Below, in pieces: positions 1-8,182 of a stretch of 64,000 bases of DNA. The notes under the pieces are model-generated. The model searched no databases. It was not told the origin of the DNA and saw only the letters and a list, made by a program, of their open reading frames with translations. Numbering within the stretch: position 1 is the stretch's first letter; each line of letters opens with the position of its first letter. Both the position numbers and the translations under genes were made by a program. Source of the DNA: Lachnospiraceae bacterium (lineage in GTDB: Bacteria; Bacillota; Clostridia; Lachnospirales; Lachnospiraceae); assembly GCA_900757195.1 (NCBI GenBank), contig CAAEMZ010000017.1, positions 1 to 64,000 on the forward strand, written 5' to 3'.

Positions 1-90
1 GATGGACACCCTTGCTTTCGGCTATATCCTTCCCACTGCCGGGCGGATTCGGGACTTGCACCCGTTAGAAACGTGCGCCGCCGGGCGCAC
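1..90 (-). mobile_element. Group IIC intron, 5' end (cut by window edge)
   Basis: Read on the minus strand, the RNA begins GTGCGCCCGGCGGCGCACG at position 90. It continues with the segment TTTCTAACGGGTGCAAGTCC, which matches my recollection of the conserved 5' end of bacterial group II (class C) introns. The rest of domain I and any maturase gene lie left of the window. The boundary falls directly after the T-run of the hairpin at 92-153, and class C introns are known to insert behind intrinsic terminators. The intron calling rests on sequence memory; no alignment was run. Confidence 0.72.
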
Positions 91-91
91 C

Positions 92-153
92 AAAAAACCA
101 CCCGTCTGCCACGAAAAGTTTTCTCACAACTTTTCACGGTAAACTGGTGGTTT
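92..153 (-). terminator. Intrinsic terminator of the liv/kinase operon, intron target
   Basis: On the minus strand the outer arms AAACCACC and GGTGGTTT enclose an inner stem CCGTGAAAAGTT/AACTTTTCGTGG with two G-U pairs. A run of six T follows. It lies 4 nt behind the stop codon of the kinase-like gene and abuts the group II intron boundary. Confidence 0.85.
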
Positions 154-157
154 ACAC

Positions 158-787
158 TTACTTCGCTTCGATTCCCCGAACCTTCATGTAGGCTTTGATT
201 GCTTCGACACAGCCGTCAAAGCCAAGCTTACTGCTGTCCAGACACAAGTCATAATTCCGGGCATCATACCATTCCTGTCCGGTATAATATTTATAATATT
301 CGCCCCGGTACTTATCTCTTTTCTGAATATATCTGCGCATTTCATCCTCTGTCTTCGTAAACAGCTTCATCGCCTGTTCGAGGCAGAAATCAAAAGGCGC
401 ATGGATAAAGACGCTGATGACATTATCATAGTCTTTTAAAACGTAATCGGCACACCGGCCAATCGCCACATAGGACTCTTCCTCAGCCAGCTCCTTTAAA
501 ATCTTCGCCTGATAATTAAACAAATTATCATTGGATGTAAAATCATCGCTGTCCGGCGGAAGAACATCGCCTTTATAGACTTTCTTCGTAATCCGGTATA
601 ACAGACTCGATTTTAAATGTTCGTCGGCGGCGCCGAATAGGCGTTCATGAATACCGCTTGCATCGGATGCCATCCGGAGAATTTCCCGGTTATAACACTG
701 AATTCCCAAATCTTCCGCCAGCATTCTGCCGATCGTCTTACCGCCGCTGCCATATTGCCGTGCAATTGTAATCACTGTATGACTCAC
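158..787 (-). CDS. Cytidylate kinase-like family protein
   Basis: A 209-residue P-loop protein of the cytidylate-kinase-like family. The N-terminus has the P-loop QYGSGGKTIGRMLAEDLG at about residues 11-28, where a GSGG form replaces the classical GxxGxGK. Short family members with this loop are common in Clostridia; their substrate is generally unproven. The start is GTG at 785-787, with AGGAG 8 nt upstream; no ATG fits better. It follows livF with a 13-nt gap and probably shares its transcript, ending at the hairpin at 92-153. A link to branched-chain amino acid uptake is suggested only by position. A true CMP kinase role is not claimed, because the essential cmk gene is normally elsewhere and longer. 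Confidence 0.75.
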   Translation of the reverse strand: MSHTVITIARQYGSGGKTIGRMLAEDLGIQCYNREILRMASDASGIHERLFGAADEHLKSSLLYRITKKVYKGDVLPPDSDDFTSNDNLFNYQAKILKELAEEESYVAIGRCADYVLKDYDNVISVFIHAPFDFCLEQAMKLFTKTEDEMRRYIQKRDKYRGEYYKYYTGQEWYDARNYDLCLDSSKLGFDGCVEAIKAYMKVRGIEAK

Positions 788-800
788 TTGAATCTCTCCT

Positions 801-1511
801 TTATTCTCCGAGATAGGCCTTCTTCACCGACGCATCGTTCATCAGTTCATCGGCTTTACCCTCCAGCACAATCTTTCCGGTTTCCAGTACATAGGCTCTG
901 TCCGCAATACTGAGCGCCTTTTTCGCATTCTGCTCTACAAGAAGCACTGTTGTACCGCTGGCGCTGACCTCTTTGATAATATCAAAAATTTCATTTACAA
1001 AAATCGGAGACAGACCCATCGACGGCTCATCCATCAGAATAATTTTCGGATGGGACATTAAAGCACGGCCCATGGCGAGCATCTGCTGTTCGCCGCCGCT
1101 CAATGTTCCGGCCATCTGATTTTTACGTTCTTCCAGACGCGGAAAACGCTTATAAACCATTTTCAGAGTTTCTTCGACTTCATTTTTATCTTTACGTGTA
1201 TATGCGCCAAGCTTCAGGTTTTCCAGCACGGTCAGGTCTGAAAAGACACGCCGTCCTTCCGGCACATGGGCCATGCCCAGCGTAACGATCTTATGTCCCG
1301 GCATTTTTGTAATATCCCTGCCTTCAAACTCCACTGTTCCGGCTTTGGCCTCAACAAGACCTGTCACCGTATGCAGAATGGTCGTTTTTCCGGCGCCGTT
1401 GGCGCCGATCAGTGCGATAACCTCGCCTTCGTTAACTTCAAAGGAGATGCCTTTAATGGCCTGAATAACACCATAATATACTTTTAAATCTGTAACTTTC
1501 AACATAGCCAT
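801..1511 (-). CDS. livF: Branched-chain amino acid ABC transporter ATPase LivF
   Basis: A cytoplasmic ATPase of 236 residues, the usual LivF length. Walker A is GANGAGKTTI near residue 36, the signature is LSGGEQQMLAMGRAL near 137, and Walker B is IILMDEPSMGLSP near 157. The motif HVPEGRRVFSDLTVLENL is typical of LivF. It pairs with LivG to energise LivH/LivM. The ATG is preceded by AGGAGG with a 9-nt spacer. It follows livG by 12 nt in the livKHMGF order. Substrate specificity (Leu/Ile/Val, or a related amide or amino acid) is inferred from family only. Confidence 0.93.
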   Translation of the reverse strand: MAMLKVTDLKVYYGVIQAIKGISFEVNEGEVIALIGANGAGKTTILHTVTGLVEAKAGTVEFEGRDITKMPGHKIVTLGMAHVPEGRRVFSDLTVLENLKLGAYTRKDKNEVEETLKMVYKRFPRLEERKNQMAGTLSGGEQQMLAMGRALMSHPKIILMDEPSMGLSPIFVNEIFDIIKEVSASGTTVLLVEQNAKKALSIADRAYVLETGKIVLEGKADELMNDASVKKAYLGE

Positions 1512-1523
1512 GGATATCGCCTC

Positions 1524-2282
1524 CTATGCACCGAGATACGCTGTGATTACCTTCGGGTCATTCAGCACTTTTGACGGTTCGCCATGGGCAAGCTCCGTAC
1601 CAAAGTTCAGAACATACAGATATTCACAAATACCGGATACCAGCTTCATGTCATGTTCGATCAGAAGGATCGTAATGTTAAATTCCTTCCGGATCAACTG
1701 GATGGTATCCATCAGTTCACTGGTTTCGTTTGGATTCATGCCGGCTGCCGGCTCATCCAGAAGCAGAAGCTTCGGTTCCGTTGCCAGCGCACGGGCAATT
1801 TCCAGTTTTCTCTGTTTACCGTAAGGTAAATTGGAGGCCAGAACGTCCGCCTGTCCGTCCAGATCAAAGACTTTCAGAATTTCAATGGCTTTTTCATCCA
1901 TTGCCTTTTCTTTTTTATGATAAGCGCCCAGATGAAAAAAGCTTTCTGCCAGACTGTACTCCACATGATTATGCAGCGCCGTTTTAACATTGTCCAGCAC
2001 CGTCATTTTGGAAAAAAGACGAATATTCTGGAAGGTTCTGGCGATGCCTGCTTTACAGATTTCTGTCGCTGTCTTTCCGACAAGATTCTCGCCGTCCAGC
2101 ATAATAATCCCTTCACTCGGTGTATACACACCGGTCAGCAGGTTGAAGGCCGTCGTCTTTCCGGCCCCGTTTGGACCGATGAGGCCGACCAGGCTTCCCT
2201 GTTCGATGCTCATATCCAGTTCATCCACCGCGCGGAGACCGCCGAAGGAAATTCCGAGGTTTTTAACTTCTAACAAAGCCAT
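1524..2282 (-). CDS. livG: Branched-chain amino acid ABC transporter ATPase LivG
   Basis: The second ATPase of the Liv system, 252 residues. Walker A is GPNGAGKTTAFNLL near residue 36 and Walker B is LLLLDEPAAGMNP near 173. The block between them (ARTFQNIRLFSKMTVLDNV) is characteristic of LivG, and so is the AAGMNP ending of Walker B. The signature is degenerate: LPYGKQRKLEIARAL instead of LSGGQ, as is usual for LivG. The gene starts 2 nt after the livM stop, and its GGAGGG ribosome site lies inside the end of livM, which suggests translational coupling. Confidence 0.93.
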   Translation of the reverse strand: MALLEVKNLGISFGGLRAVDELDMSIEQGSLVGLIGPNGAGKTTAFNLLTGVYTPSEGIIMLDGENLVGKTATEICKAGIARTFQNIRLFSKMTVLDNVKTALHNHVEYSLAESFFHLGAYHKKEKAMDEKAIEILKVFDLDGQADVLASNLPYGKQRKLEIARALATEPKLLLLDEPAAGMNPNETSELMDTIQLIRKEFNITILLIEHDMKLVSGICEYLYVLNFGTELAHGEPSKVLNDPKVITAYLGA

Positions 2283-2284
2283 CC

Positions 2285-3265
2285 TTATTCGCCCTCCTTC
2301 TGAATACTCATCGCTTTTTTCAGATTCCGTTTTTCAATAATCGCCATACGGAACCTGGAATTGTTAAACAGCATCATCGCAATCAGGACGATCGCATAGA
2401 GCAGCATACGGAAATCCGCAGCGCCGCGGAGAACTTCCGGAAGGGCCGTCAGTATAACGGCTGCGATCACTGCCCCTTTAATATTTCCCATACCGCCGAG
2501 AACGACCATAACGAGAATTTCGATGGACTTATTGTAGTCAAAGTTGACCGGTTTCAGAATACCTACGTTATGGGCATAAAATACCCCGGCCATTCCGGCA
2601 AAAAATCCGGAAATGACAAAGGCCATTGTTTTGAATTTCGTCACTTTAATGCCGATAGCTTCTGCCGCAATGGCGTTATCACGAACGGCACAGATGGCCC
2701 GTCCATGTCTGGACCGAACCAGATTGGAGATGACCAGGATCGTCAGTAAAACGAAAATATATACAAAGGTAAAATTCTTATAATTACTGTATGCGCCGAT
2801 GCCTGTCAGACCTTTGGCGCCGCCGGTAAAACCGAGGGCGTTAATCACTGATTTAATGATTTCACCAAACCCCAGCGTAACGATCGCCAGGTAGTCCCCT
2901 TTCAATCGGAGTACCGGAAGACCGATAATCAGGCTGAAAATCGCTGCAAAAATACCGCCCACCAGAAGGCCGATAATGAGTTCGATCATCGGCGGAAGAT
3001 TTAATGCATTGGTCGTCAGTGCGCCCGCATAAGCGCCGATGGACATAAATCCGGCATGTCCCAGCGTCAGTTCCCCGAGGAAGCCGACAAGAAGACAGAG
3101 CGATACCGCCAGAATCACATTGATACAGCACGGAATAATGATCGACATCGCCTGACGTCCGAGAATTCCGCCGTTAATCAGTATCATAACAACGATGTAT
3201 GCCGCAATGGCAGCAACGACATTGATAATCATTTTTTTATCTATTTTCTTATTCATCGCTGCCAC
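2285..3265 (-). CDS. livM: Branched-chain amino acid ABC transporter permease LivM
   Basis: An integral membrane permease of 326 residues. The block GFLGELTLGHAGFMSIGAYAGA is the LivM family signature around residues 60-80, followed by repeated hydrophobic segments and the cytoplasmic loop KGDYLAIVTLGFGEI. The RSRHGRAICAVRDNAIAAEA region near residue 185 contacts the ATPases in this family. It begins directly after the livH stop. The C-terminal KKAMSIQKEGE tail is hydrophilic. Confidence 0.92.
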   Translation of the reverse strand: MAAMNKKIDKKMIINVVAAIAAYIVVMILINGGILGRQAMSIIIPCCINVILAVSLCLLVGFLGELTLGHAGFMSIGAYAGALTTNALNLPPMIELIIGLLVGGIFAAIFSLIIGLPVLRLKGDYLAIVTLGFGEIIKSVINALGFTGGAKGLTGIGAYSNYKNFTFVYIFVLLTILVISNLVRSRHGRAICAVRDNAIAAEAIGIKVTKFKTMAFVISGFFAGMAGVFYAHNVGILKPVNFDYNKSIEILVMVVLGGMGNIKGAVIAAVILTALPEVLRGAADFRMLLYAIVLIAMMLFNNSRFRMAIIEKRNLKKAMSIQKEGE

Positions 3266-4156
3266 CTACACTTTCTCTGCTTTCATCTTGCCAAGCAGGC
3301 CGGACGGTCTGACTAACAGGACGATAACAAGTACACCAAAAACAATTGCATCCGCAAGCTGTGTGGAAATATAGGCCTTGGACACACTTTCAATAATTCC
3401 GAGAACCACACCGCCGAGCATCGCTCCCGGAATACTTCCGATGCCGCCGAGTACCGCTGCAACGAAGGCCTTGATTCCGGGCAGAGCTCCCAGTGTCGGA
3501 GACAGGGATTCATACTGGCAGATAAACAAAATACCTGCAACCGCCGCCAGGGCCGAGCCGATGGCAAAGGTCATGGAAATCGTTTTATTGACATTGATTC
3601 CCATCAGGGCTGCCGCTCCCTTATCCTCGGACACGGCACGCATCGCGCTTCCTGCCCGTGTTTTATTAATAAACCATGTGAGGATCACCATGGCGATCAC
3701 TGTCACAACGAAGGTCACGATCGTAATACCGGAAATATGTATGCCTCCGATTTTAAATGAAGACACTTTAATGACCGAACCAAAAGGAATCGGCGTCGCT
3801 TTAAAGATAAGCAGTGCAACATTCTGTAAAAAATAACTCACACCAATCGCTGTAATTAAAACCGCCAGAGACGGCGCATTACGCAATGGCTTGTAGGCAA
3901 TTCTCTCCACCGTGATACCGAGAACTGCACATACGATGATGGTCAATATAATGGCTACAGGTACCGGAAGTCCCAGCAGCGCAGTAAAAACATAAAGAGA
4001 ATATGCGCCTACCATAATAATATCCCCGTGGGCAAAGTTAATCATCTTTGCAATACCATAAACCATGGTATATCCCAGGGCAATCAGGGCATAGATGCTT
4101 CCTGTTCTCAGTCCATTAATCAACTGTTCCAAAATACTATTAATCAGACTCATCAC
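3266..4156 (-). CDS. livH: Branched-chain amino acid ABC transporter permease LivH
   Basis: The partner permease of LivM, 296 residues with about eight hydrophobic segments. The N-terminal GLRTGSIYALIALGYTMVYG block and the following INFAHGDIIMVGAY are classic LivH motifs. The EAA-like loop TRAGSAMRAVSEDKGAAALMG lies near residue 166. It is separated from livK by 179 nt that carry a terminator-like hairpin, so it is probably expressed below the level of the binding protein. Confidence 0.92.
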   Translation of the reverse strand: MMSLINSILEQLINGLRTGSIYALIALGYTMVYGIAKMINFAHGDIIMVGAYSLYVFTALLGLPVPVAIILTIIVCAVLGITVERIAYKPLRNAPSLAVLITAIGVSYFLQNVALLIFKATPIPFGSVIKVSSFKIGGIHISGITIVTFVVTVIAMVILTWFINKTRAGSAMRAVSEDKGAAALMGINVNKTISMTFAIGSALAAVAGILFICQYESLSPTLGALPGIKAFVAAVLGGIGSIPGAMLGGVVLGIIESVSKAYISTQLADAIVFGVLVIVLLVRPSGLLGKMKAEKV

Positions 4157-4247
4157 CCTCCACCTTTCTGTATTTTATTTCTATATCTTAATATAATCAG
4201 TCCGGGCTTGCAAGGATTTACGAATAAAAAGACATTTTTTGTCGCCA

Positions 4248-4297
4248 AAAGATGAAAAAGCAGCGAATCCATCCCATAAATGGGACTTCATCGCCGC
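4248..4297 (-). terminator. Hairpin between livK and livH
   Basis: On the minus strand GCGGCGA pairs with TCGCTGC, with an inner palindrome TCCCATTTATGGGA, followed by TTTTTCATCTTT. It lies 38 nt past the livK stop. Partial termination here would give more binding protein than permease, a common arrangement for ABC operons. The degree of read-through is unknown. Confidence 0.6.
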
Positions 4298-4335
4298 CTT
4301 CTCATGTTCACGACTCTGATCACTCAAAAATCGGA

Positions 4336-5514
4336 TTATTCGTATAAAGTATATGCACCATCTTTAATCTGGATAAATTTACTTCCCTTATTTGGTTCAC
4401 CTTCTGCTGTCCATGTGATACCTTCACCGGTCAGACCGTCTACTGTAATTTCTGTCATCGCTTTGATCAGATCTGCACTTTCTACAGAGCCTGCCTGTTC
4501 CATTGCTGCTTTCATTGCATAAACGGTATCATAAGCATCTGCTGCGAACTGGTCCGGTGTTGCTTTATAAGCTTCTTCATAAGCAGCTACGAATGCTTTT
4601 ACGTTATCTGCAGGATCTGCTGCGAAGAATGGGCTTAAGAAGATTGCGCCTTCAATCGTGGCTGCATCTGTTACTGTTCCGAGAACGCCATCCCAACCGT
4701 CACTGCCGAGGAATGGAAGGTTCATACCCATATCGCTGGCCTGTTTTGTAATGTAAGTGGCTTCCTGATAGTAAGCAGGAACGAAAATAGCTTCGGCATC
4801 GGTTCCCTTAATGGTTGTAAGCTGTGTGTTGAAGTCAACGTCGCCTTCGGAGAAGCCTTCGCTTGCAACAATTGTACCGCCTTTTGCAGTAAATTCTTCT
4901 TCAAATGCTTCGCGGATACCCATGCTGTAGTCGGATGCATTGTTGTAAAGCACAGCGACTTTTTTATATCCGAGTTTTTCTGCAGCTAATTCTGCCATGG
5001 CAACACCCTGTGCCGGGTCTGTAAAGCAAACGCGGAAAGCGTTGTCATTTTTTGCACATTCCATAGCGGAACCGGATGGTGTGATCTGTAAAATACCATC
5101 GGCTGCTGTTAAATCTGTAATGGCGATACATGCACCGCTTGTTACAGCGCCTAAAATAGCATCGGCACCTTTATCCATAACCGTATTGTATGCCTGAATC
5201 GCTTTATCTTCTGTAGCTTCGTCATCAGCGAATTCCATATCTAATGTATAGGTTTTATCTCCAACAACAACACCGCCTGCTGCATTGATCTCATCAATAG
5301 CAACCTGAGCGCCCTGTTTTACAGAAAGACCATAAGAAGCTGCGCTTCCTGTGACAGGTCCGATCGCACCAATTAAGAAAACGTCCTCTCCTGCTGCTGC
5401 TGCGCCGCCTTCGGCTTTTGTTTCTGTCTTTTCTCCGCCGCCGCAGGCTGTCAGAGATGCGACAACCAGAGATGCTGCCAAAGTCAGACTCATTGCTTTC
5501 ATTAATTTTTTCAT
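4336..5514 (-). CDS. livK: Branched-chain amino acid ABC transporter substrate-binding lipoprotein
   Basis: The extracellular binding protein of the Liv system, 392 residues from the chosen ATG. A lipoprotein signal is clear: a Lys-rich start, a hydrophobic stretch and the lipobox LTAC with Cys24, then a Gly/Glu/Lys/Ala-rich linker. The body matches periplasmic binding protein type 1: IGAIGPVTGSAASYG at the start, then DGILQITPSGSA and KKVAVLYNNASDYSMG. An upstream in-frame ATG pair was rejected because GGAGG sits 8 nt before the ATG at 5512-5514. The promoter at 5546-5575 is directly upstream. The ligand may be any Leu/Ile/Val-like amino acid. Confidence 0.9.
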   Translation of the reverse strand: MKKLMKAMSLTLAASLVVASLTACGGGEKTETKAEGGAAAAGEDVFLIGAIGPVTGSAASYGLSVKQGAQVAIDEINAAGGVVVGDKTYTLDMEFADDEATEDKAIQAYNTVMDKGADAILGAVTSGACIAITDLTAADGILQITPSGSAMECAKNDNAFRVCFTDPAQGVAMAELAAEKLGYKKVAVLYNNASDYSMGIREAFEEEFTAKGGTIVASEGFSEGDVDFNTQLTTIKGTDAEAIFVPAYYQEATYITKQASDMGMNLPFLGSDGWDGVLGTVTDAATIEGAIFLSPFFAADPADNVKAFVAAYEEAYKATPDQFAADAYDTVYAMKAAMEQAGSVESADLIKAMTEITVDGLTGEGITWTAEGEPNKGSKFIQIKDGAYTLYE

Positions 5515-5545
5515 ATCCATTTCCTCCTTGATTATTTTATCTTTT

Positions 5546-5575
5546 ATTCTAATACTCAACGCCCCGAATTGTCAA
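5546..5575 (-). promoter_or_regulatory. Sigma-A-type promoter of livK
   Basis: On the minus strand there is TTGACA (5570-5575), an 18-nt spacer and TAGAAT (5546-5551), 32 nt before the livK start codon. The -35 box is consensus, the -10 box differs by one base, and the spacer is 1 nt long of optimum. Confidence 0.65.
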
Positions 5576-5705
5576 TAATTTAATGCTATAAATTGATAAA
5601 GAATCTCTTTTCTGCCAGTCATTTTCGGAGTATAATAACTATATTCAGATGTTGCGGATTCGAAATTTACAGATTTGACGTTTATTTGAGGAAGGGGAGT
5701 TTCTT

Positions 5706-7271
5706 ATGAAAATTTTGACCAACGGGCATTTTATATCCTGTGACGATGAAAACCGCTGTTTTTCCGTCATGATTATTGACCGGGATAAAATTATATTCAC
5801 CGGAGACAGTGTTCCGGATACCTATGCCGGCTGCAAACAGATCGACATGCACGGCCTGACCATTGTTCCGGCATTTTCCGATACCCATATGCATTTTGAA
5901 AGCTACGCGCTGTTCGGCACCACCGTCGATGTGCGGGAGGCCCAAAATTTTGAAGCGATGGGCCGGATGCTGAACGACTGGATCGACGCCCACCCCAATG
6001 CAAAGTTTCTTCCGGCCTACGGCTGCAGCGCCCATACCGTAGCTGAAAAACGGCTCCCGGAAACCGCCGATCTCGATGCCATCACAGACCTGCCGCTGCT
6101 TATTGTCAAATATGACGGCCATGCGGCCGTTGCCAATTCGGCCCTGATCGATCTTTTTCCATCGGATATCCTGGCCGACCCAGGATTCGATGCCCGAACC
6201 GGATGGCTCTATCAGAACGCCTTTTATAAAGGCGTGAACTTCATCACCGGCAAGGTATCTCCGATAACCCTGCTGGAAGGGATGCAGCGCGCCGCGGAGG
6301 CTCTGGCCGGAAAAGGCATCGGCTACATCCACACCGTCGAAGGTGTCGGCTATCAAAACGATATTGATATTGATACCATCAATATTATCCGAAGGGGCCT
6401 GCCGCAGAAATATACCGTATTTTTCCAGACGATGGATGTCGATAAAGTCGTCCGAAGAAAAATGACCCACATCGGCGGCTGTTTCTCGCTGGCTCTGGAC
6501 GGCTGCTTCGGCTCCGAAGACGCGGCCCTTTCCGAAGGATACACAAACCATCCGGAAAACAAAGGCTTTCTGGCCTACAGTCAGGAAGAAGTCAATAATT
6601 TCTGTATCCGTGCCAACCGGGCCGGACTTCAGATTACCATGCACGCCATCGGTGACGCTGCCGTAGACCAGGCGTTAAACGCCTACGCCGCGGCGCTGAA
6701 GGATTATCCGAGAAAAGATGCCCGCCATATTTTGATTCACGGCGATTTAATGAATAAAGCAGCGATTCAGAAAGCGGCGGAGCTCGGCATCACTATCGCC
6801 GTACAGCCCGCATTTCTGGACTGGCCTCAGGAACCGGCCGAGTATCTGGAATCTATTCTCGGCGAACGGGCCGCTCAGATTCTCCCGCTCCGGGATATGG
6901 TGGATGCAGGCCTTCTTGTCACTTCCGGCAGTGATGCCCCTTGCACCATTCCGGATCCGATCGAAGGTATCCATATCTGCTGCAATCATCCGAATCCGGC
7001 CCAGGCGCTGACCCCGGAAGAAGCGCTGAAAACCTATACGCTCTGGCCGGCCCGCAGCGCCTTTGACGACAACCTTTACGGCAGCCTGACCCCTGGAAAA
7101 AAAGCCAGCTTTGTCGTTCTGGATAAAGACATTCTTTCCATACCTAAGGAAGACATCCGAACCACCAAAATCAGGGGCGTTTTCCTGAACGGCCGGAGAT
7201 TCCGCCCGTCGGAAAGATTTTCCATGCCGGAACTGGCGCTCCGTATTCTCCATAATTTCAGGGAGGACTGA
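5706..7271 (+). CDS. YtcJ-like metal-dependent amidohydrolase
   Basis: A 521-residue amidohydrolase of the Amidohydro_3/YtcJ group. Metal ligands are visible in order: SDTHMHFE near residue 59 (HxH), TMHAIGDAAVDQAL near 316, HILIHGDL near 343, and SGSDAPCTIPDP near 418 (catalytic Asp). The N- and C-termini form the usual beta-sandwich (ILTNGHFI; LTPGKKASFVVLDKDI). Family members hydrolyse exocyclic amide or formamide bonds; the substrate here is unknown. A strong GGGGAG lies upstream, and a TATAAT at about 5631 may be its -10 box. The next gene starts 1 nt after its stop, so they form an operon. Confidence 0.85.
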   Translation: MKILTNGHFISCDDENRCFSVMIIDRDKIIFTGDSVPDTYAGCKQIDMHGLTIVPAFSDTHMHFESYALFGTTVDVREAQNFEAMGRMLNDWIDAHPNAKFLPAYGCSAHTVAEKRLPETADLDAITDLPLLIVKYDGHAAVANSALIDLFPSDILADPGFDARTGWLYQNAFYKGVNFITGKVSPITLLEGMQRAAEALAGKGIGYIHTVEGVGYQNDIDIDTINIIRRGLPQKYTVFFQTMDVDKVVRRKMTHIGGCFSLALDGCFGSEDAALSEGYTNHPENKGFLAYSQEEVNNFCIRANRAGLQITMHAIGDAAVDQALNAYAAALKDYPRKDARHILIHGDLMNKAAIQKAAELGITIAVQPAFLDWPQEPAEYLESILGERAAQILPLRDMVDAGLLVTSGSDAPCTIPDPIEGIHICCNHPNPAQALTPEEALKTYTLWPARSAFDDNLYGSLTPGKKASFVVLDKDILSIPKEDIRTTKIRGVFLNGRRFRPSERFSMPELALRILHNFRED

Positions 7272-7272
7272 C

Positions 7273-7713
7273 ATGATCTACACACCGATGACAAAAAAGG
7301 CGATGTGTATCGCCTATGAAGCCCACCGCGGACAGTTGGACAAGACCGGCGTTCCCTATATTTTTCATCCGTTTCATGTGGCGGAAACCATGACGAATGA
7401 AGCGGCCGTCATTACCGCCCTGCTCCACGATGTCATTGAAGATACGGACCTGACGCTCGGCGATCTGGCCCGGGAAGGCTTTGACGAAGATATTCTGACC
7501 GCCCTGTCTCTGCTGACCCACAATCCGGCGGAAGACTATATGGACTACATTTCGCGGCTGTCCACCTGCCCTCTGGCTCTCCAGGTCAAGCTCGGCGACC
7601 TGCGCCACAATTCCGATGTGACCCGGCTGGATGCCATGGATGAAAAAATGATGTCCCGGCAGAAAAAATATGCAAAGGCCATTCATCTGCTGGAAGCCAT
7701 TTCCGGCCATTGA
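7273..7713 (+). CDS. HD-domain phosphohydrolase (SpoT/MESH1-like)
   Basis: A 146-residue stand-alone HD hydrolase like the N-terminal domain of RelA/SpoT. It shows AHRGQLDKTGVPYIFHPFHVAE near residue 16, the HD pair in ALLHDVIEDTDLTLGDL near 53, and KLGDLRHNSDVTRLD near 102. These match the His, HD and Asp metal ligands of Mn-dependent (p)ppGpp hydrolases. There is no synthetase domain. It is about 30 residues shorter than typical MESH1, so substrate range is uncertain. It is translationally linked to the preceding amidohydrolase. Its stop codon overlaps the -35 box of the hydrogenase-maturation promoter. Confidence 0.8.
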   Translation: MIYTPMTKKAMCIAYEAHRGQLDKTGVPYIFHPFHVAETMTNEAAVITALLHDVIEDTDLTLGDLAREGFDEDILTALSLLTHNPAEDYMDYISRLSTCPLALQVKLGDLRHNSDVTRLDAMDEKMMSRQKKYAKAIHLLEAISGH

Positions 7714-7738
7714 CATTTTTCAAAAAAAACGATACTAT
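7710..7738 (+). promoter_or_regulatory. Promoter of the hydrogenase-maturation leader
   Basis: Consensus TTGACA at 7710-7715, a 17-nt A/T-rich spacer and TACTAT at 7733-7738. The predicted transcription start is near 7745. The -35 box overlaps the stop codon of the upstream HD gene. Confidence 0.7.
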
Positions 7739-7744
7739 GAACCT

Positions 7745-7918
7745 GAAGGGTGCGCCGCAAGATACGTCTTCCGGCAAACCCGTTTGAAACCTGCCTGCTG
7801 AACTTGAGGGTTCGCCCGAAAGAGAAGATAAGGACCCGATGTTTTTATATAGGATAATACCCTTACCCTGTCCGGCTTTTCTTTTGGACAGGGTATTTTT
7901 ATTTCAAAGGAGGTCTTT
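7745..7918 (+). promoter_or_regulatory. Structured 5' leader with attenuator, candidate riboswitch (class not recognised)
   Basis: About 174 nt separate the predicted transcript start from the first codon of the TM1266-like gene. Visible structure: GGGT (7748) and ACCC (7778) enclosing GCCG/CGGC (7754-7757/7772-7775); a GGGTTCGCCC hairpin with a UUCG loop near 7808; and a possible closing pair AAGGGT (7746-7751) with ACCCTT (7859-7864) that competes with the start of the terminator stem. An intrinsic terminator (7864-7904) ends just before AAAGGAGG. Promoter, folded RNA, terminator and ribosome site in this order is the layout of a transcriptional riboswitch or attenuator. I could not match it to a known class from memory. 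Confidence 0.55.
7864..7904 (+). terminator. Attenuator terminator before the TM1266-like gene
   Basis: Perfect 10-bp stem TACCCTGTCC (7864-7873) and GGACAGGGTA (7886-7895), followed by TTTTTATTT. It lies upstream of the coding region, directly ahead of the ribosome binding site, so it must be read through for hydE/hydG expression from the 7710 promoter. Confidence 0.85.
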
Positions 7919-8164
7919 ATGGAAACACGCATTGCCGTGATCGGCATTATCATTGAAAATCCGGAGGCTGTTGAAAGGCTCAACGCCATCCTTCATGAAT
8001 ATTCCTCTTACATTCTCGGCCGGATGGGAATTCCCTATCAGAAACGGAATCTTTCCATTATAAGCATCGTCATCGACGCGCCCCAGAATGTCATCAGCGC
8101 CCTCTCCGGAAAGCTGGGCATGATCCCCGATGTCCGTACGAAAACCGTTTATTCAAAAGTATAA
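7919..8164 (+). CDS. TM1266-family putative iron-only hydrogenase system regulator
   Basis: A small 81-residue protein with an ACT/NikR-C-like alpha-beta pattern: RIAVIGIIIENPEAVERLN, then NLSIISIVIDAPQNVISALSGKLG and a final VRTKTVYSKV. This matches the TM1266 family, which is repeatedly found beside [FeFe]-hydrogenase maturases and annotated as a putative regulator; its ligand and mechanism are not established. AAAGGAGG precedes the ATG, and hydE starts 18 nt downstream. It is the first gene behind the attenuated leader. Confidence 0.8.
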   Translation: METRIAVIGIIIENPEAVERLNAILHEYSSYILGRMGIPYQKRNLSIISIVIDAPQNVISALSGKLGMIPDVRTKTVYSKV

Positions 8165-8182
8165 CGATTCCAGGAGACCTGT

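Noticed and set aside
5682..6644. A 320-codon minus-strand frame antisense to the YtcJ-like gene
   Set aside because: It is the mirror of a clear amidohydrolase with intact metal motifs, and its composition shows no domain or ribosome site.
7745..7860. Partial resemblance of the hyd leader to a TPP riboswitch (GGGTGC, GAAACCTG)
   Set aside because: The essential CTGAGA segment and the conserved 3' half are missing, so it was left unclassified.
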